This document shows, in pieces, positions 16,873 to 24,534 of a DNA stretch of 47,341 bases (position 1 is the stretch's first letter; each line of letters starts with the position of its first letter). Source of the DNA: Hymenobacter sp. (GTDB taxonomy: Bacteria > Bacteroidota > Bacteroidia > Cytophagales > Hymenobacteraceae). The notes below the pieces were generated by a model. It was not told the origin of the DNA, ran no database searches, and was given only the letters and a program-made list of their open reading frames with translations. The translations under genes and the position numbers were made by a program. The stretch is from positions 1-47,341 of the forward strand of contig JANXOE010000155.1 of NCBI GenBank assembly GCA_025353745.1, in the 5' to 3' direction.

Positions 16873-16893
16873 GAGGTACTGCCTGCGTAGCTA

Positions 16894-17229
16894 CTATGCG
16901 CCGTGCTGCTTTTTAGTTTTGGGTTTGGGCTCGGGCAATTCTGCCACCGTCAGGCGGGCTAGATTTGTCAGCCACTCCCGGTCCTCCAACTGCTCTTCAA
17001 TCAGGAAGCTGGGCTTTGCGCCTGGGTAAGGCGCGGCCTCAGTCACTTCTGATAAAAAAGCCCGTCCCGCTACAGTAGGCTTAATGTACAGCTTGTTGTC
17101 ACAAACAAGGGCAAAGGGCTTACCGTCCCAGTACAGTGTATACTCCCCAAACATCTTCTTGGCGGTAACATGGCCGGAGCTGTTAATCTGCTCAACGACA
17201 AATTCGACAAATTCTGGAGTAGAGGCCAT
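16894..17229 (-). CDS. TfoX/Sxy family N-terminal domain protein
   Basis: A 111-aa protein that contains KKMFGEYTLYWDGKPFALVC and KLYIKPTVAGR, the core of the TfoX N-terminal domain. It lacks the TfoX C-terminal helical domain, so it is the short stand-alone form common in many bacteria, whose role is unclear; in gammaproteobacteria full-length TfoX promotes competence gene expression. It ends in a Lys/Pro-rich tail. It lies on the minus strand, 21 bp from the convergent integrase end. Confidence 0.85.
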   Translation of the reverse strand: MASTPEFVEFVVEQINSSGHVTAKKMFGEYTLYWDGKPFALVCDNKLYIKPTVAGRAFLSEVTEAAPYPGAKPSFLIEEQLEDREWLTNLARLTVAELPEPKPKTKKQHGA

Positions 17230-17391
17230 TGCACACAGGGTATAGCTGAAGTATTACCGGGTCTGTTTGGTTTGAGCTTAGTCTACATGGTCAGTGGTTG
17301 GCTGAACTGTGAGCCGTTCGTAAGCCTGACAAGCTTCCGGCGAATGTACGACGCGGGCGCAAGGTGCCTGCAGACTGCCTCCGTCCTGCCT

Positions 17392-17586
17392 TCAGCCCCG
17401 GTTCAGGGCGGCAGCTACTTCGGCCTCGGGGAGGCGTGTGTACTCGCAGAATTCGGCTACCGAGACGTAGGCCCGGGCGGGCTTGCGCAACTGGGTGCGG
17501 ATGCGCTGCAACAGGCGCTTGCCGGCGTCGTAGCCGGTGCCGGTGAGCTGGGCAACGTCTTTGGGGTAAAGGCAAACCTGGGGCAT
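17392..17586 (-). CDS. small putative DNA-binding protein
   Basis: A 64-aa protein from ATG 17586. It begins MPQVCLYPKDVAQLTGTGYD and ends with a second short helical unit (VSVAEFCEYTRLPEAEVAAA). The layout recalls the helix-turn-helix of MerR/excisionase-like proteins: a V-A-Q-L-T-G helix followed by an arginine-rich RLLQRIRTQLRK helix. Position near the integrase makes a directionality factor or regulator possible, but this is unproven. The upstream minus-strand TATATTCG at 17617-17624 may be its -7 box, in the 70-bp divergent region shared with the SNase gene. Confidence 0.6.
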   Translation of the reverse strand: MPQVCLYPKDVAQLTGTGYDAGKRLLQRIRTQLRKPARAYVSVAEFCEYTRLPEAEVAAALNRG

Positions 17587-17656
17587 GTGGGGGCGAATTG
17601 GGACTACTTGGACGAACGAATATACAACGCCTAAAGGCTGTCCGTAGGTTCGTGTC

Positions 17657-18241
17657 ATGAAAGATAAAGCATTGTATTTCAGCGGGTGGTTGCTGTTGGT
17701 TGCTGCTGGTTTCGGATTAGGTGAAGGAGCGGCGCTGGCGTTGACCGGAACCCGGCCGTCCACCGTTGTGCCCAGCCAGGAATCCGGGCGGGTGGTACGG
17801 GTCGTGGACGCCGATACCTACGACGTGCTGACCGGGGGCGTGGTTTACCGGGTACGGCTGCTCGGCGTGGATGCGCCGGAGACGGACCAGCCGTTCGGGC
17901 ATCAGGCGGGTGACTCGGTAACGCAACTGCTCAGGCCTGAGCGGACGGTACTGCTCGGGCGGCGCGGCGTGGACCTGTACGGGCGGACGCTGGCCACGGT
18001 GAGGCTGCCGGTAGCCGGCGGCCCGGCCCTGGCGTTGGATTCGCTGCTGGTGGTGCGCGGCTGGGCATGGGCCTGGGACCCGAAGCACCGGGTAGCAGGC
18101 CGGGCCGCGCAGCAGGCCTCTGCGGTGGCCGCCCGGCGCGGGCTCTGGAAGTGCGGGGCGGTGGGCGTGCTCACGCCGCGCCAGTGGCGGCAATTCAACT
18201 ACAAAAACAAGCGGCGTTACGGGGTGGGCTGCACCTGGTAG
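17657..18241 (+). CDS. thermonuclease (SNase-like) family protein
   Basis: A 194-aa protein with an N-terminal membrane/signal segment (LYFSGWLLLVAAGFGLG) and a staphylococcal-nuclease-like domain: VVRVVDADTYDV, YRVRLLGVDAPE with the catalytic-type arginine and the acidic pair, then GVDLYGRTLATVRL with the second arginine, and a C-terminal tryptophan-rich helix. It would be an exported calcium-dependent nuclease acting on DNA or RNA. A TAGGTTCG element lies at 17644-17651, just before the start, and suggests a short leader. SNase homologues are common cargo on plasmids and integrated elements. Confidence 0.85.
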   Translation: MKDKALYFSGWLLLVAAGFGLGEGAALALTGTRPSTVVPSQESGRVVRVVDADTYDVLTGGVVYRVRLLGVDAPETDQPFGHQAGDSVTQLLRPERTVLLGRRGVDLYGRTLATVRLPVAGGPALALDSLLVVRGWAWAWDPKHRVAGRAAQQASAVAARRGLWKCGAVGVLTPRQWRQFNYKNKRRYGVGCTW

Positions 18242-18304
18242 CAAAGTCGCATAAGCGCAAGCAGCCAAATCAACGACTTCTTCAACTTTTAACAGCTTAC
18301 CACT

Positions 18305-19051
18305 ATGGCACGTCAAACGGGCATTATTGGCATCCAGGGCACCGTAGGGGGCCTGGTGTTCAGCAAAAACGGGAACATCTCCCAAAAGCCGCAAGGCGAC
18401 AAGGCGGCCTTCGCCAACGCTCCTAGCCGGGCACGTACCCGTGAAAACGCGGCCGAATTTGGCCTGGCCGCCAAGTATAGCAAACTGCTCCGCGACTCGC
18501 TGCGCGTAGCCATTGCTTCGGCCAGTGACAGCCAGCTGGCGGCCCGCCTCACGAAGGTGATGCGCGAGGTCATCGGGCTCGACGACACGAACGACCGGGG
18601 CCAGCGCGTGTTCGACTCGGGCAACTCGGCTCCGTTGCTCGGCTTCAACTTCAACGCAGGGGCCGGTATCGGTCAGACCATGTACTTCCCTTACGAGGTG
18701 ACGGGTGCGGGTGCGGATGTAACCATGAGCATTCCGGCGCTGAATCCGGCCTCGGACATTGCGGCTCCGCAGGGCGCAACGCACTTCGAGGTGGTATTTG
18801 CCGCTTCGGACTTGGACATGGAGACGCTGACCTTCACCAACGCCGTGGTAGCCGCTCCGCTGGGCATCCTGCCCATCAACAGCGCGGCCCTGGCCAACCA
18901 GGCGGTGGTGGCCTCCTTCCCGGCTGCTCCGGCTGCTGCCAACCTAGTGGTGGCTGTGGTGGGCATCAACTTCTACCAGCAGGTTAACGGCAAGTTCTAC
19001 GCCCTCAATAACAACAGCACGAACCCGCTGGCCATTGAGTACGTGGCCTAA
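18305..19051 (+). CDS. conserved hypothetical protein of Bacteroidota mobile elements
   Basis: A 248-aa protein that begins MARQTGIIGIQGTVGGLVFS and contains SRARTRENAAEFGLAAKYSK and LLRDSLRVA. I have seen proteins of this kind in many Bacteroidota genomes, without a known function. The N-terminal glycine-rich beta segment is followed by a helical stretch, and the C-terminal 150 residues are Ala/Val/Phe-rich beta-strand with no membrane segments or catalytic motif. It may be a structural or extracellular protein. It sits 63 bp after the SNase gene and is followed by a strong hairpin terminator. Confidence 0.7.
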   Translation: MARQTGIIGIQGTVGGLVFSKNGNISQKPQGDKAAFANAPSRARTRENAAEFGLAAKYSKLLRDSLRVAIASASDSQLAARLTKVMREVIGLDDTNDRGQRVFDSGNSAPLLGFNFNAGAGIGQTMYFPYEVTGAGADVTMSIPALNPASDIAAPQGATHFEVVFAASDLDMETLTFTNAVVAAPLGILPINSAALANQAVVASFPAAPAAANLVVAVVGINFYQQVNGKFYALNNNSTNPLAIEYVA

Positions 19052-19074
19052 GCCACAAAGCTTTCGGCACCAAG

Positions 19075-19102
19075 CGGCCGGCCGAATGTGGCCGGCCGTT
19101 TT
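19075..19102. terminator. intrinsic terminator after the 248-aa gene
   Basis: CGGCCGGCC (19075-19083) pairs with GGCCGGCCG (19090-19098) around a 6-nt loop, followed by TTTT. It lies 23 bp after the upstream stop and 28 bp before the next start, so it could terminate or attenuate the next gene. Confidence 0.75.
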
Positions 19103-19129
19103 CCTTTCACCCTCAAAATCTTACTCATT

Positions 19130-19579
19130 ATGGCACTTACGGCCTATCAAACCCAATTCAAGCGGCGCATGAAACGCGCTATCAAGCTACGCGCCAAAGC
19201 CGACCAGAAGGCCCGGCGCTACACTCAACTCCTGGCCGATGCCATTGGGGCGGCTGAGGACGCGGCCATGCAGATGAACGAATTGAACCAACTCTACAAC
19301 GTGGACGTGAGTACCTACACGCTGCTCACGCAAGCGCTGCACGCCAATAGCGGGCAGCAGGTGCTGGTGGACCACCTGGCCCAAAGCACGCCCGGCGAGG
19401 AGCTGATTATCTTCAACCAAGTACCGGACGGTAACGGCGGGCAGGAGCTGCCGGCTAACCTACTGTTTGGAGAGTTGGTCCCTATCATTGCTGCGGGAGC
19501 TATGAAGGGCGAAGTGAAGCCAGGTAAGAAGGTAACTCGTAAGGTGTCGGAGGTACCGGCAGATGTGGTTGAAGTGTAA
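19130..19579 (+). CDS. hypothetical protein with coiled-coil-like N-terminus
   Basis: No family is recognised. From ATG 19130 the protein is 149 aa. The first 60 residues are highly basic and helical (FKRRMKRAIKLRAKADQKAR), and the rest is mixed alpha/beta with a hydrophobic GELVPIIAAGAMKGEV segment near the C-terminus. An upstream ATG at 19088 would start inside the terminator and gives an implausible leader. Its position next to the 248-aa conserved gene, with a large palindrome behind it, suggests a two-gene unit of the element. Confidence 0.6.
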   Translation: MALTAYQTQFKRRMKRAIKLRAKADQKARRYTQLLADAIGAAEDAAMQMNELNQLYNVDVSTYTLLTQALHANSGQQVLVDHLAQSTPGEELIIFNQVPDGNGGQELPANLLFGELVPIIAAGAMKGEVKPGKKVTRKVSEVPADVVEV

Positions 19580-19592
19580 TCATCACCACAAC

Positions 19593-19637
19593 TGAAACAA
19601 AAAGGCCGGCTCTGATAGGGCTGGCCTTTTTGTTTCA
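19593..19637. terminator. bidirectional terminator before the defence block
   Basis: TGAAACAAAAAGGCC pairs with GGCCTTTTTGTTTCA around a GC-rich loop, giving a long A-stem/T-stem hairpin that can terminate in both directions. It separates the left cargo from the lower-GC block starting at about 19.7 kb. Confidence 0.85.
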
Positions 19638-19812
19638 ATACTAATACAATACTTAGCTCAATAGTATTCTGGTGCAGCTGACATCATATCTTGCTTATGT
19701 TGTGCTCCTCCTTAATCCGCTCAAGGGAAATCAATTAGTGGCAAGGTCATACAGACGGAGAAAGGTGGGTACTTTGCGCTTTCTTCTCCATACATACCCT
19801 TTCCACTTTCTG

Positions 19813-20589
19813 ATGAAAGCCGGTCAACGTCTTTGGAACCGCGACGAACTGTTGCTGGTAATCAACTTGTATTGCAAACTGACCTTTGGGCAAATGGATG
19901 GCCGTAATCCATCCGTCATAAAGTTAGCAGGCTTACTCAATCGAACACCCGGCTCGGTAGCATTGAAGCTAGCAAACTTCGCCAGCCTCGACACAAGTCT
20001 GAAGCAAGCCGGTATGAGCAATGCTAGTCAGCTTGACCAGCAAGTCTGGAATGAATTTTACGCTGATTGGTCGGGAATGGCATTTGAGAGTGAACGGCTA
20101 CTGGCAGATAAAGAACATATTACACTGGAAGAAGTAGCTGCCGAATACGAACCGATACCTCCCATACCGGTAGGCCGAGTGAAAGACCAATTGGTTAAAG
20201 TGCGGGTCAATCAGCAGTTCTTTCGGAGGACTGTTTTGGCAGCATACGATAATACATGCTGTATAACAGGTTTACGTCAGCCTGAATTACTGGTCGCTGG
20301 TCATATCAAACCATGGGCTGAGGATGTAGCAAATCGGCTTAATCCTCGTAACGGGCTTGCCTTGAATGCCCTGCATGACCGGGCATTTGAACTGGGCTTG
20401 TTCACTATCAGGCCTGAAGACTATGTAATAGAAGTGTCATCAACTGTGCGAAAAGCGGAGCGGGCCGATGCTGACGCGGCAGGTGCGCTCCTGGGGCGAT
20501 TTCACGGACAGGAACTGCGGCTGCCAGCCCGCAAACGGTTTTTACCTGACCCCGCGTTTTTAGCATGGCATAGAGTAAAGTGGTTGTAA
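19813..20589 (+). CDS. HNH endonuclease
   Basis: A 258-aa protein from ATG 19813. The N-terminal half (LWNRDELLLVINLYCKLTFG) resembles the helical domain found in front of HNH nucleases of the COG3440 type. The C-terminal half has the HNH/beta-beta-alpha metal motif: CITGLRQPELLVAGHIKPW, then NPRNGLALNALHDRAFELG, supplying the C-x-x-G, the H of GHIKPW, the N of NGLAL and the D/H of HDRAF. It probably cleaves DNA as a stand-alone restriction enzyme, possibly of modified DNA. TACTTTG at 19770-19776 is a weak promoter match. It lies 244 bp upstream of dcm and may share its defence role. Confidence 0.88.
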   Translation: MKAGQRLWNRDELLLVINLYCKLTFGQMDGRNPSVIKLAGLLNRTPGSVALKLANFASLDTSLKQAGMSNASQLDQQVWNEFYADWSGMAFESERLLADKEHITLEEVAAEYEPIPPIPVGRVKDQLVKVRVNQQFFRRTVLAAYDNTCCITGLRQPELLVAGHIKPWAEDVANRLNPRNGLALNALHDRAFELGLFTIRPEDYVIEVSSTVRKAERADADAAGALLGRFHGQELRLPARKRFLPDPAFLAWHRVKWL

Positions 20590-20833
20590 TGCCGGTAACT
20601 GTAAATGAATAATCAGTGTATCAGCTATATGGCTAATAATCTTAGCGTGGAGGACTGAAGGGCTTGAGTTATGTAAGGATGATAGGCCTGTCCTAGATGG
20701 TGCACACTATCTGGCGTTATATTTTTCTAAGAAGCCAACTGTTTTAGTGGCTTCAGAAAAGACAGTCACCTACATTGTGCCTAAATTGCCGCCAGTACGG
20801 GCGAAAGTTGCGTACTCTAAGAATTTGATATAT

Positions 20834-21889
20834 ATGAAAGCTATTGATTTGTTCTGTGGCTGTGGCGGCCTAACGGTAGGGCTGGTAAACGCAGGTTATG
20901 AAGTTGTCGGCGCGGTTGACAATGAAAAGGTGGCGGTGAAAACATATGTTCAGAACCACCCTCTCGTGAAGGTGTGGGATGAGGACATTACCAATGTCAC
21001 CGGAGCAAGGATTTGTGAGGACTTAAATATTGTGCCCGGTGAATTGGATTTGCTGGCCGGATGCCCTCCGTGCCAGGGCTTCTCACGACTTAGCACTCTT
21101 AACGGTTCGAAGGCGGCAGATGAGGAGCAGCAACTTAAAAATGACTTGGTTTTCCAATTTATGCGGCTTGTACGGGAACTGCGACCAAAAGCAGTGATGA
21201 TGGAAAATGTCCCTGGTTTGTTTAAAGATGCCAGACTGGATAAAGTACTTGAGGAGCTAGGCGCACTCGGATATCATAATGATAAGGCAGCTGTCGTAAA
21301 GGTGCTGAATGTTGCAGATTATGGTGTGCCTCAGCGGCGTAAACGCATGATTTTGATGACTACTCAGGCCGGCCCGGTAAGTTTTGCAAAACCGCTGAAT
21401 GTACGCCGCACTGTGAGGAATACATTTGAAGGGCTGGGAATAGCCGGCCAATCAGGTGACAAACTGCATGATATGCCCGATTTTCGAACTGAAGCCATGT
21501 TGGCACGAATCAGGGCGGTGCCCGAGGATGGTGGTAGTCGAACTGATTTACCCTTAGACCAACAGTGCGCTTGTCATGTGAAGGATGGAATAGAACGCAA
21601 GATGTTCCGTGATGTGTACGGCCGGATGAAGTGGGATGACGTATCGCCTACTATGACCAGTGGTTGCAATAACCCTTCTAAAGGACGTTTTATCCATCCG
21701 ACTGAGCATAGAGCCATTACTTTGCGTGAGGCTGCTTTACTTCAATCTTTTCCACCTGACTATTCCTTCTGCTTTGACCGGGGCAAAGCGGGTGTGGCAT
21801 TGATGATTGGCAATGCTTTGCCCCCTGTTTTTATTGAAGCGCAGGCTGTGCAAATAGGCGCTGCTTTGCAACAGCACAACCTACTTTAG
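20834..21889 (+). CDS. dcm: DNA (cytosine-5-)-methyltransferase (DrmMII-like position)
   Basis: A 351-aa C5-cytosine methylase with all main motifs: I DLFCGCGGLTVGL (residues 5-17), IV GCPPCQGFS with catalytic Cys80, VI MENVPG with the E-N-V at 124-126, VIII QRRKRMIL, and X GNALPP at the end. The target recognition region (about residues 190-290) cannot be read for specificity; the Vsr nearby is compatible with a CC(A/T)GG-type site. ATG 20834 is preferred to GTG 20747. In DISARM class 2 a C5 methylase protects self DNA. The GHKL gene begins 8 bp after its stop, so the two are cotranscribed. Confidence 0.95.
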   Translation: MKAIDLFCGCGGLTVGLVNAGYEVVGAVDNEKVAVKTYVQNHPLVKVWDEDITNVTGARICEDLNIVPGELDLLAGCPPCQGFSRLSTLNGSKAADEEQQLKNDLVFQFMRLVRELRPKAVMMENVPGLFKDARLDKVLEELGALGYHNDKAAVVKVLNVADYGVPQRRKRMILMTTQAGPVSFAKPLNVRRTVRNTFEGLGIAGQSGDKLHDMPDFRTEAMLARIRAVPEDGGSRTDLPLDQQCACHVKDGIERKMFRDVYGRMKWDDVSPTMTSGCNNPSKGRFIHPTEHRAITLREAALLQSFPPDYSFCFDRGKAGVALMIGNALPPVFIEAQAVQIGAALQQHNLL

Positions 21890-21897
21890 ACACTACC

Positions 21898-24048
21898 ATG
21901 GAGGCAGCAGGAGAAACCCCCGTTCAGCCAAAGGCAGACGAGGTTAAACATACTGTTCCTTCGGTGGAGGTAGCAGCTGACGGAGCCGTAAAATTTGGCA
22001 TTCAAGTGCTTGGGCGTACTCTGGAGCATATGGGCGTTCAGATGTACAAACAACGCCCTACTGCGATAGCTGAACTGGTTGCTAATAGTTGGGATGCTTG
22101 CGCCAAAAACGTAAAAATTACGCTGGATGCGGAGGGGTACGATAAGGCGTCAAGCATTGTCGTGATAGAGGATGATGGCCAGGGAATGACGCCGGAACAA
22201 ATTCAGGGCAACTACCTTGTTATCGGCCGCAATCGGCGCATGGACAAGGACCCTGACGAAAAACAAGTATGCGTGCGGGCCGTGATGGGACGCAAAGGCA
22301 TTGGTAAACTAGCGGGGTTCGGACTGGCTGAACGAATTATAGTCGAAACTTGGAAGTCGGGAAAGAAAACGACTTTCACGTTGAACATAAGAGACCTTAA
22401 GGAAAAGGATGACGTTTCAGGCCGCAAAAATGTAGCAGGCCGGGTGTCAGCTACTACTGAGGCTGAGGCTTCAGACACCGGAACCCGTATTACGCTGCGT
22501 GGCCTAAAACATCATTCCGCAGTAGACATCCATGCGCTGCGCGACTCTTTAGCACGTCGTTTCAGCCGGCACGTACGCGGCGAAATGACTGTTAAAATCA
22601 ATGATGAGGAGCTAAAAGATGTTGACTTGGAGTACCGGAAAGAGCCCGGCGACTACGAAGAATTCACACTTGAGGATGGAAATGTGGTTCGCTACCGTTA
22701 TGGTTGCACTACAAAGCCGATTAAAGAAAAAGACGTTCGAGGGCTGACTATCTACGCCAGTGGTAAAACCGTCCAGGCTCCTCCTTTTTACTTTGATGTC
22801 GAAGCCACTGCATCAGGTCAGCACGGTACGCGTTACCTAATCGGTGAAATTGAGGCTGACTTTTTGGACGCTGAAGATGACGATGAATCAGACATTGTCT
22901 CTACCGACCGACAAGAGATTGATTGGGAAAGCCCCAAAACTAGTGCTTTAAAGAAGTGGGGGGAGAAGTTTGCTCGGGAAGCCATTTCTTTCTGCGCCAC
23001 CAAAGTGGGCGAGGAAGTCAAGGATTGGGTCGTACAGCAAGATGTTGTCAGAAATCGGATTGACAGGTTGGACTTTGGCTCTAAAAAGCAAATCACAGAC
23101 ATTCTTGTCCGCTTAGGAAAGGGAATAGCAGATGCTGAAAACAAAGAGCGGATTGTCGAACTAGCTGATAGTTTGGTCAAGGCCTTTGAGTTCCGTCAGT
23201 TCTACGATGTTGTTTCAGCTATTGAGGAGATAGGTGATGAGCCTGAGAAGATTGAGCAGCTGCTGACGCATTTGCACGAATGGAAGGTGCTGGAAAGTCG
23301 GACTATCCTGGAAATTGTAGAAGGCCGTCTCAAAATCATTGATAAATTCGAACAGATGGTACTTAACCGAGTACCAGAGACAGCATCGGTTAGAAGCTTG
23401 GATAACATGCACGATTTGCTGGCTGGTTATCCTTGGCTATTAAATCCTGAATGGCAGGTGTTTGTGGAAGAAAAGCGCATTTCCAAGTGGGTAATGGAGC
23501 AAGCACAGAAGGACTTAGCCGATAAGTTCAGTCCGGATGATTTAAAGCAGCGCTTCGATTTTCTCGCAATGGACAATGGTAATAGGCGCATCCTAGTAGA
23601 GATTAAACGCCCGGGCCATGCTGTTGAGTTTGACGAGCTTCAACGACTTGACAAGTACACCGAAATGCTGTCTGCTGCTGAACAAACAGGGGTTGAAAAA
23701 ACCGTTTTAGTGTACAGCGGAGCTCTGAATATTCGGGAGGTACTGAGAAAGAACTACGAACAGCGCGAGGACTTTGAGCTTATCCAATGGGGAGAGCTTG
23801 TGAAGCGCGCAAGAACCTATTATGGGCACTATCGTGCTGTTCTAGAGGCTGATATAAGCAGCAGTGATTTTGGGCGTAAAGAAACGGAGGTTGCAACCAC
23901 TCGTCAAGTGCTGGAGAGCGGCACTGTGCACAGAGATAAGGCGCGACGTGCTGCCGGCATTGGGGTGCAAGATGTGGATTACCTGAAAAGCGAGGCACCA
24001 ACCCCGACAACCAGCGCAGATACACCCGAAACTACTGACCCGGCATAA
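21898..24048 (+). CDS. GHKL-family ATPase with C-terminal PD-(D/E)XK-like domain
   Basis: A 716-aa protein. The N-terminal 240 residues form a GHKL ATPase (MutL/Hsp90/MORC-like): N box AIAELVANSWDACAK (57-70) with Glu59 and Asn63, G1 box DDGQGM (92-97), and G2 box GRKGIGKLAGFG (131-142). Residues about 490-640 resemble a PD-(D/E)XK nuclease: RFDFLAM with the D and ILVEIKRPG with the E-x-K, preceded by LNPEWQVFVEEK. An ATP-driven clamp carrying a nuclease would fit restriction or repair. GHKL proteins beside C5 methylases and Vsr are known from other loci. It follows dcm by 8 bp and overlaps vsr tail-to-tail by 17 bp. Confidence 0.85.
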   Translation: MEAAGETPVQPKADEVKHTVPSVEVAADGAVKFGIQVLGRTLEHMGVQMYKQRPTAIAELVANSWDACAKNVKITLDAEGYDKASSIVVIEDDGQGMTPEQIQGNYLVIGRNRRMDKDPDEKQVCVRAVMGRKGIGKLAGFGLAERIIVETWKSGKKTTFTLNIRDLKEKDDVSGRKNVAGRVSATTEAEASDTGTRITLRGLKHHSAVDIHALRDSLARRFSRHVRGEMTVKINDEELKDVDLEYRKEPGDYEEFTLEDGNVVRYRYGCTTKPIKEKDVRGLTIYASGKTVQAPPFYFDVEATASGQHGTRYLIGEIEADFLDAEDDDESDIVSTDRQEIDWESPKTSALKKWGEKFAREAISFCATKVGEEVKDWVVQQDVVRNRIDRLDFGSKKQITDILVRLGKGIADAENKERIVELADSLVKAFEFRQFYDVVSAIEEIGDEPEKIEQLLTHLHEWKVLESRTILEIVEGRLKIIDKFEQMVLNRVPETASVRSLDNMHDLLAGYPWLLNPEWQVFVEEKRISKWVMEQAQKDLADKFSPDDLKQRFDFLAMDNGNRRILVEIKRPGHAVEFDELQRLDKYTEMLSAAEQTGVEKTVLVYSGALNIREVLRKNYEQREDFELIQWGELVKRARTYYGHYRAVLEADISSSDFGRKETEVATTRQVLESGTVHRDKARRAAGIGVQDVDYLKSEAPTPTTSADTPETTDPA

Positions 24049-24469
24049 CGGAATCTGTAGTTATCTTCTTAAAAAGGCTTTGTAGAGTTTCAGGCTCTCT
24101 GCCATGCTTGAACTCGCACGTCCAAACGTTCAGTACCCGCCATCCTGATTCGGTTAATGCAGCTTGCTTGCGTTCATCGTTGGCAACGTTACGGCCAATC
24201 TTGTTTTCCCAAAATTCGGTTCTGGTTGCCGGCAACGCTGCGAAGCGGCAGTCCTTATGGCCATGCCAAAAACAGCCGTTAACGAAAACGACTGTTTTAT
24301 ACTTCGGTAACACCAGGTCCGGTTTGCCGGGCAGGTTTTTGTCGTGCAGACGGTAGCGTAATCCGTGTGCATGCAGGTACCGGCGGACAAGCATCTCAGG
24401 CTTGGTATCCTTGCCCTTAATTCGGGACATATTGTAGCTACGGGTAGCAGGGGAGTGCATATCAGCCAT
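24032..24469 (-). CDS. vsr: very short patch repair endonuclease Vsr
   Basis: A 145-aa nuclease that nicks 5' of T in T:G mismatches formed by deamination of 5-methylcytosine. Signature segments are RSYNMSRIKGKDTKPEM near the N-terminus, LPGKPDLVLPKYKTVVFVNG with the catalytic aspartate, and GCFWHGHKDCR with the zinc and active-site residues; the rest (FWENKIGRN and GWRVLNVWTCEF) also matches the family. Its function suits the cytosine methylase nearby. ATG 24469 is preferred to TTG 24478. The last 17 bp overlap the GHKL gene on the opposite strand. It lies 65 bp downstream of the 579-aa gene. Confidence 0.95.
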   Translation of the reverse strand: MADMHSPATRSYNMSRIKGKDTKPEMLVRRYLHAHGLRYRLHDKNLPGKPDLVLPKYKTVVFVNGCFWHGHKDCRFAALPATRTEFWENKIGRNVANDERKQAALTESGWRVLNVWTCEFKHGREPETLQSLFKKITTDSVMPGQ

Positions 24470-24534
24470 ACTCACCAAACGCTTTTTAAGGGCGAAAGGT
24501 GCTCCTGGTACTTGTACTACACTAGTGCTGATGC

